Origin: Sweltsa coloradensis
Lineage: Eukaryota; Arthropoda; Insecta; Plecoptera; Chloroperlidae
Direction: 5' to 3'
Assembly (NCBI GenBank): GCA_024449915.1
Contig: JAMZAV010000918.1
Location: 1 to 64,000, forward strand
Length of the DNA stretch: 64,000 nt
Program-made: the position numbers and the translations under genes
In this document: piece by piece, positions 1-11,695 of the stretch
How the letters are laid out: the number at the start of each line of letters is the position of its first letter
How positions within the stretch are numbered: the stretch's first letter is position 1
Notes under the pieces: generated by a model
Seen by the model: the letters and a program-made list of their open reading frames with translations, nothing else
Database searches by the model: none
Told to the model about the DNA's origin: nothing

Positions 1-1395
1 TTCCAGTGAGAATCCTCAATCACGATTCTCCAACTAGTCCTTTTCCCATTTCGTATTTTCTTCCCTGTTTTGTCTTTGAAGATGTTGCAGATTTTACCTT
101 AAGCCCAAATATCTAACCACTGCTACAGCGGCACAATAAATTGCCGCATGAACGTCTGCAAATGATAGTTCGTCTTGTGTGTAATCTGATAAAATATGTG
201 TGTTCATTTATGTGTACCGCTGTCTTCATTTCCTTTGAATGCTTGGGTTTAGGTATGTATGGTCTTCTGTTTGGTTGTATGTGCGCAAACTCTGACATGG
301 CTGTTGTAAATGCTAAAGCTAGGATGTTCTTTAGATTGATCATGTCAGGTGTATTTTCTATTGCGTTATGCATATCTACCTCTTGTGTTTGATCGTCTAG
401 TTGTTCTGGGTATCTTGATCTTCTTGGTTGGTTTGGTATTTCTAGTGGTTCTGGACGTTCTGGTAGGCCTGGACGTTCTGGTAGGTCTGGAAGTTCTGGT
501 GTGTCTGTAGATTTGAAAGTTCTTGCAGGTATGGCAATACCGGTATTTCTGGTAGTTCTAGTAGCTCTGGTATGAAGTGGTCTTCTTCTTCGCTGTCCTC
601 TGCTGATGTATTGCCGTTATCATCTTGATGCGCTTGTAGTTCGTTCTTCACTTCGCGTTTTATTCTATTTAATATGTTTACTGGTAACATTTTATTTTTA
701 ACTATAATTCTTCTTTGGTCAGCTATTCTCTGTTCACTTACTTCTCAAAATGGATATTCAAGAACAAACTCCCTATGGAGCTCTTGTCGATAACCTATTA
801 AAACAGTCTCTAATAACGTTACCCTATAATAGCTACGCATCACACAAATGTTCATATCTTCTGTCCATTTGATGCGCTGTCTCATTTTTCCAGCTTTGGT
901 GGTCTGTAATGATTCCATTACAGAAACATCCATCGTCTGTAATTTTTTCCTTGTTCTAGATAAATTATTCTACTATCTTAGTCAAGCCCCATTATTTGTT
1001 ATTTTTATAAAGTCATGCACTTAAAAAATGAAAACACTTTTCTCAATGATTCATCAATTTCAGGGCGGTATGAGGCTTTCGCTTCTCAACCTCCTTGCCT
1101 TTTCGTTTTGATAATCTTTTCTTATTTGACGAATTTAGAAGACTTCAATCTTCTCGATTCTGCAAAATAATTAACGGTGCTTACGTAAAATGCTAAATAT
1201 TATACTATTTTAGATATATTACCTTGCTGAAGTTACAAATAATGCCTCTAAATGAATATTGCCTACCACTAACCACTGTCAAAAATTAACAAAATTCAAC
1301 TGTTTCAATGCAATTTATAGCCTAGGTCTATTCAGTCATAAATAACTACAAAATAACTTGGTATAAATAATAAAAACTAATACTTCCCTTCAATG
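1..1395 (-). mobile_element. Dong/R4-like LINE, 5' portion
   Basis: The minus strand from 933 to 442 reads as one protein with a single in-frame stop at about 745. It begins MDVSVMESLQTTKAGKMRQR, runs through KWTEDMNICVMRSYYRV and LHREFVLEYPF, then after the stop EVSEQRIADQRRIIVKNKML, followed by a Gln/acid-rich tract. I recognise this as the N-terminus commonly fused to R4/Dong-type reverse transcriptases. About 460 bp of 5' UTR lies between 934 and 1395. The same segment recurs, much altered, at about 21274-22850. The element continues past the left edge of the window. Confidence 0.7.
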
Positions 1396-1876
1396 TCAAC
1401 GATCCCAATGATCTCTCTGTCTTAACACCCGGCCACTTCCTGACTGGAGACTTCCTACTAGCCGTTCCCGAACCTGACTTGACATCACTCAAGGTTAACC
1501 GGCTTTCAAGATGGCAACTGCTCCAACAGACGACTCAACACTTCTGGCGTCGTTGGTCCTCGGAGTACCTATCTCGGCTCCAACAACGACCCAAGTGGTG
1601 GGCCACGCAAGCCAACATCCAGCCTGGCGCCATGGTGCTTCTCAAAGACGAAAGGCTTCCTCCGCTTCAGTGGAAACTTGGCAGAGTCTTGAGTACCCAT
1701 CCTGGTTCTGACAGTCTGGTGAGGTCGGCAACAGTAAAAACATCAAGTGGAGTTGTGCATAGACCTATTGTGAAACTATCCTGCTTACCTTTTGATGAGA
1801 AATTAACTTTCATGTGTATTCTTAAGTTTTTGGGTAATCTGCCTTCAAGGTGGGCTATGTTTCAAGGTGGGCGGAA
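1396..1876 (+). mobile_element. BEL/Pao retrotransposon, integrase C-terminus (fragment)
   Basis: From about 1395 the plus strand reads NDLSVLTPGHFLTGDFLLAV, then LTSLKVNRLSRWQLLQQ and LLKDERLPPLQWKLGRV. This is the very conserved C-terminal tail of BEL/Pao polyproteins, following the integrase core. The frame stays open to a stop ending at 1907, beyond the start of the LTR. A purine-rich tract (AAGGTGGGCGGAA, about 1864-1876) sits directly before the LTR, as expected for a polypurine tract. The rest of the element is absent: its left side abuts the 5' end of the Dong-like LINE, so this is a truncated copy. Confidence 0.85.
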
Positions 1877-2168
1877 TGTTGGGACTCTATTACATATTTT
1901 AAAGTGACCACCGACTGACATTCGGCCATGTAGCCATCTGCTGGTATTTTCTTATGGTACCTAGTTTTTATTATAGTGTTCAAGGCTGCCTAGAGAGGGC
2001 GTCAGCTGCCGGAGTGGTTGCTAGGGATTAGTAAACAAAAGAATGTGGTTGTGGTGATTGGTTTGATGGGTGTAAAAGATCATCTTGCTTTACGTTGCTT
2101 TAAGTGTTTAATAAATAGTGTTTCAACTACTTATATCATTTTATTCCCCTGGTTAATTATTAGCAACA
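1877..2168 (+). repeat. BEL/Pao 3' LTR (292 bp)
   Basis: Begins TGTTGGGAC and ends TAGCAACA, so the ends form the short inverted repeat TGTTG/CAACA. It directly follows the polypurine tract and holds an AATAAA-type signal near 2110. A (TTA)n tract follows at once. No matching 5' LTR is in the window. Confidence 0.75.
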
Positions 2169-2175
2169 TCATTTG

Positions 2176-2176
<1 letters not shown>

Positions 2177-2245
<69 letters not shown>
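2177..2245. repeat. (TTA)n microsatellite
   Basis: About 23 uninterrupted TTA units directly after the BEL LTR. Confidence 0.95.
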
Positions 2246-2357
2246 TAATGCCAAACTTTATATAATTATCACATTTTATTGCTTAGACTCACAGTCAATA
2301 ATTTCAAAAATTTAAAAAAAAAATATATTTTATTATGTTAAGTGTTCAGAAGTGAAT

Positions 2358-3006
2358 TTAAGGCTATTCCAGAGCACTCTTACCGATATTTTGAAAGTCA
2401 ACGGAAAATGGCTAAAAGTTGGTTGGATGAAAGATGAACTTGAATAAAAAAGGGGAAAAAATAACTTTTTTTTTGGACGGGACAAAAGCTCTATTTTGGC
2501 AATTATATGCAAATTTTGGGTCATTACGGAAATGAATGTTTTAGATGCAATATTTAATTTTTAGCTATGATTTTTTTTTATTGCTTCAACACACCTTTGT
2601 CTCTGGACTGAGTACAAGGGAAACTAATTTTATGAAATAACTTTTGATGAACGATTTTTTTCGTGTTCCGGTTCAAAACTCTTTTTTGTACCATGTGACA
2701 AAAAAAATCGTACATCGAACATTATTTCAGAAAATTATTTTCCCTTATACTCAGTCCAAAGACAAAGGTGTGTTGAAGCAATAAAAAAAAAAAATCATAG
2801 CTAAAAATTAAATATTGCATCCAAAACATTCATTTCCGTAATGACCCAAAATTTGCATATAATTGCCAAAATAGAGCTTTTGTCCCGTCCAAAAAAAAGT
2901 TATTTTTTTTCATTTTTTATTCAAGTTTATCTTTCATCCAACCAACTTTAAGCCATTTTCCGTTAACTTTTAAAATATCGGTAAGAGTGCTCTGGAATAG
3001 CCTTAA
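2358..3006. mobile_element. TTAA-bounded foldback MITE (piggyBac-like ends)
   Basis: Two inverted arms of about 290 bp (2358-2650 and 2720-3006) surround a 60-70-bp loop. The outer ends read TTAAGGCTATTCCAGAG and its complement CTCTGGAATAGCCTTAA. TTAA at both borders is the target duplication used by piggyBac transposases. There is no coding capacity. Arms differ at a few sites and in homopolymer lengths. Assignment to piggyBac rests on TTAA alone. Confidence 0.75.
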
Positions 3007-3258
3007 GAAACACAGTTTGTGGAAAGTCGAATGTATTAAATATGTAAGGTTATAAAAGAAAGCTTAGTAGGAAGGTTGGCAGAAAGGGGCAGTATGCCCC
3101 AAGCACAAGGTGTCTGCCAGCCTCTTCACAACCAATTGTGATAATAAACAAGCACTTATAAAACATAGAACACACATAGAAACATAAAAGAGACAAACAT
3201 AGAAGAGACAAATTAACAAAACAATAACAACAATGAATTCATAATATCCAAAAAGCAA

Positions 3259-3262
3259 TCAC

Positions 3263-3311
<49 letters not shown>

Positions 3312-3327
3312 TATTATTATTATCATT

Positions 3328-3358
<31 letters not shown>

Positions 3359-3373
3359 TTATTATTATTATTA
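3259..3373. repeat. (TTA)n microsatellite
   Basis: Imperfect TTA array of about 115 bp. It is continuous with the tail of the neighbouring minus-strand SINE. Confidence 0.9.
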
Positions 3374-3486
3374 GTCAATGAAAGCAATTGTAATAAAAGT
3401 ATGCCCCGACTGGGGATCGAACCCGGAACCTCTGGCTTAACGCGCCATAGCTCTACCAATAACCAATTGAGCTACCGAGACATAAG
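3374..3486 (-). repeat. tRNA-derived SINE, copy 1
   Basis: The complement of 3403-3481 folds as a tRNA: 7-bp acceptor pairing with wobbles, D-stem GCTC/GAGC, A-box TAGCTCAATTGG and B-box GGTTCGATCC. The anticodon region resembles GTT (Asn) but the loop is enlarged, and the T-stem has one mismatch. A short body and a (TAA)n tail follow on the minus strand. A second copy lies 300 bp away, which favours a SINE over a working tRNA gene. Confidence 0.7.
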
Positions 3487-3669
3487 ACACACCTTCATTA
3501 AACTGCTATGTGTTGTGACTGCTGACATCCATGATAATAATCTGACAGAAGACTGCAATGTAGCTGTCATTACTGAAAGAACACATGGAAAAATCCAATC
3601 ACTTCTCATCTCCCATGAGTTGGGTAGAATGAAAATAAGTTTTTTAAGCATAAGCCCGCTTTGAGGACA

Positions 3670-3786
3670 TTATTAGTCAATGATAGCAATTGTAATAAAA
3701 GTATGCCCCGACTGGGGATCGAACCCAGAACCTCTGGCTTAACGCATGCCATAGCTCTAACAATTGAGCTACCGAGACATAAGCCA
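3670..3786 (-). repeat. tRNA-derived SINE, copy 2
   Basis: Near-identical to the copy at 3374-3486, including the short body, so the two form a direct tandem duplication. The tRNA-like part is 3702-3777. Here the T-stem pairs perfectly (CTGGG/CCCAG), so this copy is the better tRNA fold, but the anticodon loop is still longer than seven bases. Confidence 0.7.
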
Positions 3787-5040
3787 TAACCCTCAGGAAC
3801 TGCTATTATTATTACTATTATTAATTATTATTTTTATATTATATACGTGAACGTCATTATAAATACTATTTAGTGTTTACTAATGATGTATGCTGACGAC
3901 CCTTGTAACTACTAGCAATACATAGTACTTAAGCTTCGCGAACACAAATATGAACACTGATTTTAGGATCTACAGTGCTGGACTCATGATCGGGAACTAG
4001 TATCAACGTTGACAACTAAAATTGTTCACATTGCATGCCTTTAAATTCAAATAGAACTGATGACGTTCATTAATATTTCATGGGCCAAGTGGTATACATA
4101 ATTTGAACTCAGTACCGACACAAGCCTGTGGATGCGTACAACAATTGAATCTTGTGGCAATACCATGATGTAGTTGGTGTTTTCTTGATCGTGGATTTTT
4201 CGTGGCAGCCACACGTGAGACTACATTTGTTCGAAACTCCGCTCGTGTGCATATCAATTGTATAACTAAAACATATTGTCTGATTGATATGCTAAGATTA
4301 TTTTATATTGCATTTAGCTGAAATCTATTATGTCCGTATCGTTTGCTCTCATGGGGAAGCGCGTCTTTTCATATATTAAACAAGATGATTTCAAATTCAA
4401 ATACGCTATTAAAAAATAGTTTGCTCGAAAAAAGTCTTACCATAGCATCAAAGAAAAGATGACGTTTGTGAGTTGCTTTTATACTGCCGTTAAAAGCCAT
4501 TGTTTTAATTATTCGTTGGTTTTAAGTATTATTTTAATAATGAACATAAAAAAAACCATATTTACATAATGAGGGAACGAGACTTTGTTAGTAAAGGAAA
4601 GTTCCGGTTTGTTCCATGCCCGAAAACAAACATGGCGCTCGTTGTTTACATTATCTTGTACCTAAAGTTTTTAATATCATTGCCGGCTGAAATTTTTATC
4701 TTGGACAAATTTCATTAATAAAGAATAGAGTAAAATCGCCACTACCTGAACAACCTTCCCTATCATGCCGATTTAGTCATTTTCAGTCCTATTTTTCTAG
4801 GATGTTATGTTGTTGAAACAGAATCTGTGTGGTAGGTAAAAGATATTATAATTTATAATTAGTGTTCTTGTATAATCTATTTTTTGTATGTTTTTGTAAA
4901 GGGTTTGTAGCATTTATGTTTTGTATTGATAACCTATGTAAGCACGTATATTTCAGTTAATAGTTTGAATGTTTTTTTTTAATTAGAATTATTTCATTGA
5001 TCAAGCCTGACGCTAGAATGAGGATGTATAGCATTATAAT
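3787..5040. other. AT-rich intergenic DNA
   Basis: Short (TTA)n at the left end. I see no gene, long ORF or recognisable element in the rest. Confidence 0.6.
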
Positions 5041-5165
5041 TATTAACCCACTGATGAGCCATTTGGCTTAGTGGGAGGCAATTTGTGAAATATTGTTCCA
5101 ATTTAGTTTTTTGCTTCAATAAAAAAAAAAACTACTACTAAAAAAAATATTATATTATTATTATT

Positions 5166-5233
<68 letters not shown>

Positions 5234-5330
5234 TATTTATATAATTATGTGAGCCATTTGGCTGAGTGGGAGAAAATGTATGTGAATATGGTTTCCAATT
5301 TAGGTTTTTTTGCTGCCAATTAAAAAAATA
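5041..5330 (+). repeat. two tandem retroposon 3' tails with (TTA)n
   Basis: The motif GAGCCATTTGGCT occurs near 5057 and 5252, each followed by similar sequence and an A-rich run; a (TTA)n stretch separates them (5150-5234). A third weaker relative lies near 5680. This looks like repeated 3' ends of an unidentified non-LTR element. Confidence 0.4.
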
Positions 5331-5781
5331 TATATATATGATTATTCAGATTTGCAATCGTAAAGTGAGGTTAAAAAAATTAAAATTTACTTACTTGTTT
5401 CCATAATAGGCATATTGATTAACTTATAATTCATTTTAATTTGATTAATTTAAAACTATTTCTTTGTTATACAGTCGCGATTTTTGTCGTGTAGGAATGT
5501 CTCCGCCTGTCATATCAAATTCAATTTGTATTTCAGTAATTATACAGTCGTATTCTCGTTGTTGTCTCATGATTTATTTCAGTTTTTATTTAGCCTATGA
5601 AACATTATTTGTGTAATAAAATTAAATTTAATTATGTTTCTGATCCATGTAAGCATATAATATGTTTTATAATCACAGACAAGCCGCTATGTGGCTTTGT
5701 GGACAACGATTTCAAATTGTTTGTTAAAATGCATTATATTATTATATAATTAAAATATATATATATTATATATATTCTTCA

Positions 5782-5820
5782 TTATTATTTATTATTATTA
5801 TTATGATATTATTATTATTA

Positions 5821-5856
<36 letters not shown>

Positions 5857-6050
5857 TATTGGAAGTATTCCATACACAACTAGGTTTAAACCGAGCTAAC
5901 ATGGTTGTAAATTCGACGGACTTACGTCAAGTACTTCATGTGTACCTATTACATACATATATTATTGTCTTAACTCTTACTAAATAGGTCATTTATAAAT
6001 TGTAATATTGTTTGTAGATGATGTTTTCTTTATTTTTTGTTTTCTTTTTT
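5782..6050 (-). mobile_element. Dong/R4-like LINE 3' end fragment at a (TTA)n tract
   Basis: Directly after (TTA)n (5782-5861), bases 5862-5965 match the complement of the 3' UTR end at 14850-14945, including the motif ACTTGACGTAAGTCCGT. Only the 3' end is present, as usual for 5'-truncated insertions. Confidence 0.7.
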
Positions 6051-6062
6051 ATTCATTATTAT

Positions 6063-6064
6063 TC

Positions 6065-6112
<48 letters not shown>
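6063..6112. repeat. (TTA)n microsatellite
   Basis: About 16 TTA units, followed at 6210-6229 by a poly-A run. Confidence 0.9.
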
Positions 6113-6113
<1 letters not shown>

Positions 6114-6631
6114 GTTACTTTTATAATTATTAATATATTTTTGAGGAACCAATGATTTTTCTGCTAGCTTTCACACTTTTACTTTAAAAAATAATAAAAA
6201 AAAATACAAAAAAAAAAAAAAAAAAAAAATAACAAAATATCAAAAAGATGAAAAACACAAAAAAACAGTTTACTGAGAACAAACACAACAATATCAGCAG
6301 CATCCGTATAGCGATTTCAACCAACAATTATAAATTGAAATAGCGGAAATTTGTAACATTTAATAAACGACAGTGGTTTTATTCTTCAAGAAATAAGTTT
6401 AATTGAATCGCGTTTTGAATGAGAGGCGCTGAATGCAACCAGTGACCAAGGTGTACAGAATCTTGCATGGTTACGTCTCCCCAAAATTCCACTGGGACAT
6501 TGAGTAAACCCTTGCAAATCTTTGCACGTAATTCATACTGGCTTATGTTTTCCTTAGTATTGTATTCATTATTCAACACGTTTCTATAGTACGTTTTTTA
6601 ATAAAACAATCCAGAAATTAAGAAATCTATC

Positions 6632-6709
6632 CCTACCGGGGCTTTGAACCCAGCCCAGGTATTCACATTCCGGGTACAGAAGGTGCCTTATATAACTATG
6701 ACTAGGCAA
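6632..6709 (-). repeat. tRNA-like SINE head
   Basis: The complement holds the B-box GGTTCAAAGCC and a weak A-box about 45 bases before it. The fold is too poor for a functional tRNA gene. Confidence 0.35.
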
Positions 6710-8042
6710 ATCGCCAAAGTCGTTTGCTTCTGACATATAACCAGTTTCCACGTCATAAAAACCACGTTGTGTATAGTTTACAACCTAATTACTCAAATGT
6801 TAACTTTGAAAAGAAAAATGGATCCTTAGAATAATTTCAATATATTACAAATGAGTGTGTATTTACTCAGTGTGTACTAGTTAGATTAGGATCCAATAAA
6901 CAGTAGAAACAGGTATTGATTATTTTAATGAGTGTTTATTGGACATTTAAGAAAAAGTTATTGCACAGATATTTTTTTATAAAAATGTAAATTTTTCATG
7001 ACTAATCTCGGGATGGCGGGCGCGTCCTAACTACATTTTTTATAATCCGTACAGTAGTAATTCAAATTTTAATTGTTAGCTGGCCAAATACACTGGAGTG
7101 GATGACGAGCACAAGAGTCCAGCTCCTAGCGTGCATGTAGGGGCGTTACATAATAGAATTGCACGTATGATAGCAAACGAAGGAAACATTGATGCAGGGC
7201 GTTGATCAATCGACTTAGGTGCTCTGCTTACTGCTCATCAGCTTCGTGGAGTACTTCCGTACTTCTCGGACTACATGCATGAAGAAAATCCTTTGTTCTT
7301 GTTCAACTTTAATAGATATAGCAATACTTATTTGTAGTACCGCCCTGTGCTCAGTTCAACCTTTGAGAGATAAGACAATACTTATTTTTGTAGTATGTGG
7401 TCCCAACGAAAGAATGCAGGTGGCTTAAAATTGTTTTCCCAACATAACAACTTTGACAATTGTATTCACGCTAGCTCAGCGTGGGCCTTGAACACGGAGG
7501 AACTCAGTGATCTAGCACAGACAATTTTTGTTGCGTTGGTAAATTATATTTCTCATTCATACACAAAGGCGACATTCCTTTTACCGCGCATTCATTCCAC
7601 CCCCACAACTACCAAGCATCTGCATTCTTTCGTTGGAGCTAGTATACCTAGCCCTGTGCTCAGTTGAGTCACTAATATTTTCTGCGAATCATCAAAGTCC
7701 AAAACAAATGTTTATTTTCGCAAATTTTGGTGACCAAACAGGGCCAGCATTTGATAAACAAATCATTTACGAGGACAGGCGTCATATTTTATGAATAATG
7801 TATACAAACAAAATTATTTTGTTCAATGGAAAAACGTAACCGTACTACACTAGGCCTATAGTTCGAAAATTACTAACGCACTTTTTTCGGCTATAATCGT
7901 AGCGTTCTCGTGCAAATTTGATTCGTCCAGCAGTACACAATGCTATTGATCATTGGTTGCTATTGCGTCAAAAATTGCTATTTGAGGCGTTGGGTGGTGA
8001 TATATGACGATTAAGGACAATTACAATAAGCACTTCCCATAT
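6710..8042. other. intergenic DNA without recognised features
   Basis: Small ORFs near 7219-7667 show no known motif. A short internal repeat (CCCTGTGCTCAGTT) occurs near 7345 and 7651. Confidence 0.5.
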
Positions 8043-8133
8043 GCGGGTTTTGAACCCACGTCCTCGTAGTGGCATACGCTTCGAACCAGCGCATTGATCG
8101 TCGACGTCAATCAACGTATGAGCCACAGCGACG
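8043..8133 (-). repeat. tRNA-like SINE head
   Basis: The complement has A-box TGGCTCATACG and B-box GGTTCAAAACC at tRNA-like spacing with an enlarged middle. It is probably a tRNA-derived SINE remnant. Confidence 0.45.
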
Positions 8134-8170
8134 GCCCACAATGCGCACTAAATAATATTAATATTCTATA

Positions 8171-8320
8171 CTAGTGAAAACGCTTAAATCCCGCCGCGTG
8201 ATGGATGAGCTTTTTTGTAAGTTTTTAGTTTGCGCGGACCACTTTTCCTTTGTAAGTGCTTTTGAATGCATTGTAGGTGATTGTTGTCAAGTTTCTATTG
8301 TTACTTGTTAATTGTTATTA
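8171..8320 (-). mobile_element. HINE (Helentron-type), truncated
   Basis: The 3' terminus only (element orientation minus): CTAG end, AACGC/GCGTT-type hairpin (here altered to GCGTG on one side), subterminal GCTCATCCA and about 110 bp of core A. It is directly followed by another copy's CTAG end at 8321, so the two lie in tandem. Confidence 0.7.
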
Positions 8321-9090
8321 CTAGGAAAACGCTAAAATCCCGCCGCGTTGATGGATGAGCTTTTTTGTAAGTTTTTAGTTTGCGTGGGATATCTTTACTT
8401 TTGCAAGTGCTTTGTTTTTCTGCCGACGCATTGTAGGTTGATTGTTGTCAAGTTTCTTTTGTTTCTTGTTTAATTTGTTATTATTTAACATAAAAATCTT
8501 ACATTAAAAGCTTTATTTTATGGATTCTGGCTAACTTTTTCAACTTTTTCTTTCAAAAGGTACAACATCACCATGACCTTAATGTCTATGTATATATGAA
8601 CGTTGTAGCCTCACCCGTTTGGTCAGAATTGGCCCAAATGGCACGAAAATATCGCACAAAAAGTAAAAAAAAACTTATATTAAAAGCTTTATTTCTATAG
8701 ATTCTGGCTAACTTTTTCAACTTTTTCTTTCAAAAAGCAAGACATCATTATAACCTTAATGTCCATGTGAAATATGAACGTTGTAGCCCCACCCGTATGG
8801 TCAGAATCGGCCCAAATGTTACGAAAATATCGCACTAAAAATCGAAAAAAATCGTTAAAAGTACAATATTTATAGAGCAATATTTCTTCTATTGTACCCA
8901 AAAACAAGTCAAAAAAAAGCAATGTTAAGTCAGAGCTTTCGAAGTCTCCTCGATTTCATCAAGATGCATATGCTGTTTGGCCGGTAGCAGCGAAAAACAG
9001 ACAGAAAAAAAAAAAAAAAAAAAAAACACACGAGCAAATTTTTTGGTGGGGTCCGGTAAAATTTTAAAGTCTTCGCTTCGCTCCATCCAA
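8321..9090 (-). mobile_element. HINE, core A, with internal duplication
   Basis: Runs from CTAGGAAAACGCT to GCTTCGCTCCATCCAA. Core A carries recognisable blocks (GGATTCTGGCTAACTTTTTC, CACCCGTTTGGTCAGAAT, CGAAAATATCGCAC). About 180 bp of the core (8500-8650) is repeated at 8670-8840, as also seen in the copy at 10943-11695. There is no coding capacity. Confidence 0.8.
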
Positions 9091-9194
9091 TAATGTACTA
9101 TTATTACTATATTATCTTAATTTTTTTTATTATTCTTTCTACAATACACATAGGCCTATACCATGGATGTCTGAGGTTTGTCATAATATTTAGA

Positions 9195-9761
9195 CTAGGC
9201 CGCTTCGCGAACGCTTTTTTTAGTCGCGTCGATGGATGAGCTTTTTTGTAAGTTTTTAGTTTGAGTGGGATCTCTTTACTTTTGCAAGTGCTTTTTGAAC
9301 GCATTGTAGGTGATTGTTCTCAAGTTTCTATTGTTACTTGTTAATTGTTATTATATACCTAAAAAAAACCTTTATTTATATGGATTCTGGCTAACTTTTT
9401 CAACTTTTTCTTTCTAAAAGCAATACATCACCGTTACGTTAGTGTACATGTAAAATATAAACGTTGTCCACACCCGTTTGGCCAGAATCGGCCCAAATAT
9501 CAAGAAAATATCGTACTAAAAATTTTAAAAAATCGTAAAAGTACGATATTCATGAGAACTATTTCGTCGATTGTACTCAAAAAACGTGGCAGATCTAAGT
9601 TCAGAGATTTAGAATGTCCCCTTCAATTTTCATCAAGATCGCATATGCCGTTTACCCGGTAGAGCGCGAACAAACAGACAAAAACAAACAAAAACAAAAA
9701 ACACCCGAGCTAATTTTTTGGTGGGGTCAGTGAAATTGAATTCTTCGCTTCGCTCGTCCAA
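9195..9761 (-). mobile_element. HINE, core A, class II terminus
   Basis: CTAGG end with the alternative terminus CGCTTCGCGAACGC, hairpin GCGTC/AACGC-like, core A without the internal duplication, and the other end CTTCGCTCGTCCAA. Confidence 0.78.
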
Positions 9762-10942
9762 TTAATAATAAAACACATTGTTATTTGTAACTCACTTCCA
9801 ACTATGTCGGATTGAGTAGTATTCTTCACACCGATATATCCAGAGCAGGAATTAACTGTGGCTTAGAATTTATAGTAATGCAATTATGCTCCTTTATAGG
9901 TATGACCTTTGGCTTTATATCTGTCAACTACGCCAATACACTAAAAAAATGTCGTAAAATGCTAATTATATTTAATAAATTACCTAACTTTGCAACATGA
10001 CTGTCATTATTTTGGATTACATTTTAAACGCCAATTTGTGCATTTCAGACTAGCACATAAACTAAAAAATTACCAAGAAATGAATAAGCATGAGCCTGAT
10101 TCGATATAGGAAAGCACGAAGAATCGGTTTAAAGAAATATAAATAATTAACTATGATAGGAATGTACAACATTTATTCAGCAATGAACGGTATTTCCATT
10201 GCACAAGTCATAAACGATATGGTCGTACATGAATCACGATCTATTGCAAACGAATACATAACCAAGCAGCTTACGAGACGAGATGTCTATTGTAAAGCCA
10301 TGTAATATATTCCAGTGAACGGCTATAAGGTGATTTCTCGTCGTGAAAAAACAGGAAGCACTTGGTACCTCCCAAATCCCAACAGCAGATAACGAACGAC
10401 ACTTGCACTTGCTAACGGATTTCGAACGGTTGCCTCAGTTTCCTGTTTCGACATTCGAACGATTCAAAAACTTTTCTTCACACAGACTTGTATTATTCTT
10501 ATTCATGACATTCTATACTTACTGGATCAAATTCCTGTTTCTCTTTAAGTCTTTTACAACCATTCCAGTGTTAGAATAATATATTGGTGATGATCTGTAA
10601 CGACGAAAAATTACGAAACATCTCATCATAGGCGTGCGTTGAGATTTTACAATGGGGGGGGGGGGGGGGGGTCACAGGATTGCCATACCGAGGGGGAATG
10701 GGGAGGAGGGACGGTGTCTGGGGCATAGACCCAGCCACCGGAGTAGAAATTTTTGGGATACATTTTTGAGGGGAGGGCTTTTACAAGGTATTTGAGTGTA
10801 AGAATGGCTACTATATTTACCACATAATACCTTTAACTAAGTAGATATTTTTCGTGATTTTTTATTTCAAATCAATTATTTTTAGCGGATTTTTGTCGTA
10901 TTTATAAGATATGAAACTTGATTAGTTATTTTTATAATATTT
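9762..10942. other. intergenic DNA with a poly-G run
   Basis: No gene recognised. A run of about 18 G lies near 10653-10670, followed by purine-rich DNA. Confidence 0.6.
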
Positions 10943-11695
10943 TTGGATGAGCGTAGCGAGCGAAGCGAGTGAAGCGAAGACTTCAATTTCACTGACCCCC
11001 AAAAAATTTAGCTCGGGTGTTTTTTTTTTTTTTTCTGTCTGTTGTTAACTCTCTACCAGGCAAACGGCATATCCGATCTTGATGAAAATTTGACAGGACC
11101 TTCGAAATCTCTGAACTTAGAGGTGTATTGTTTTTGGTACAATCGAAGAAAAAATATTTCTCATGAATAAAGTACTTTTACGATTTTTTAATGATAATTA
11201 GTGCGATATTTTCGTGACATTTGGGCCAATTCTGACCAAACGGGTGGGGCTTACAATTTTTTTGGTGGTGATGGTGATGTAGTACCTTTTGAAAGAAAAA
11301 GTTAAAAAATTTGCCAGAATCTATAGAAATAAAGCTTTTAATGTAAGTTTTTTGATTTTTTGTGCTATATTTTCGTGCCATTTGGGCCAATTCTGACCAA
11401 ACGGGTGGGGCTACAACATTCATATTATACATGGACATTAAGGTTATGGTGATGTAGTACCCTTTGAAAGAAAAAGTTGAAAATGTTAGCCAGAATCCAT
11501 AGAAATAAAGCTTTTAATATAAGTTTTTTACGGTAAATAATATCAATTGACAAGAAACAATAGAAACTTGACAACAATCACCTACAATACGTAGGCAACA
11601 AAACAAAGCACTTGCAAAAGTAAAGATATTCCACGCAAACTAAAAACTTTAAAACGCTCATCCATCAACGCGGCGGGACTTAAGCGTTTTCCTAG
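10943..11695 (+). mobile_element. HINE, core A, with internal duplication (reference copy)
   Basis: Left end TTGGATGAGCGTAGCGAGCG; right end GCTCATCCATCAACGC, then the hairpin partner GCGTT and CTAG (11692-11695) followed by T. The inverted pair GGATGAGC/GCTCATCC gives the subterminal inverted repeats, and the hairpin sits about 8 bp from the end. These are the marks of Helentron-type non-autonomous elements such as Drosophila DINE-1. Core A is internally duplicated. Confidence 0.82.

Noticed and set aside
2018..2248. ORF of repeated Leu
   Set aside because: Translation of the (TTA)n tract.
3403..3481. Functional tRNA gene
   Set aside because: Enlarged anticodon loop, T-stem mismatch and a tandem SINE-like copy argue for a tRNA-derived repeat.
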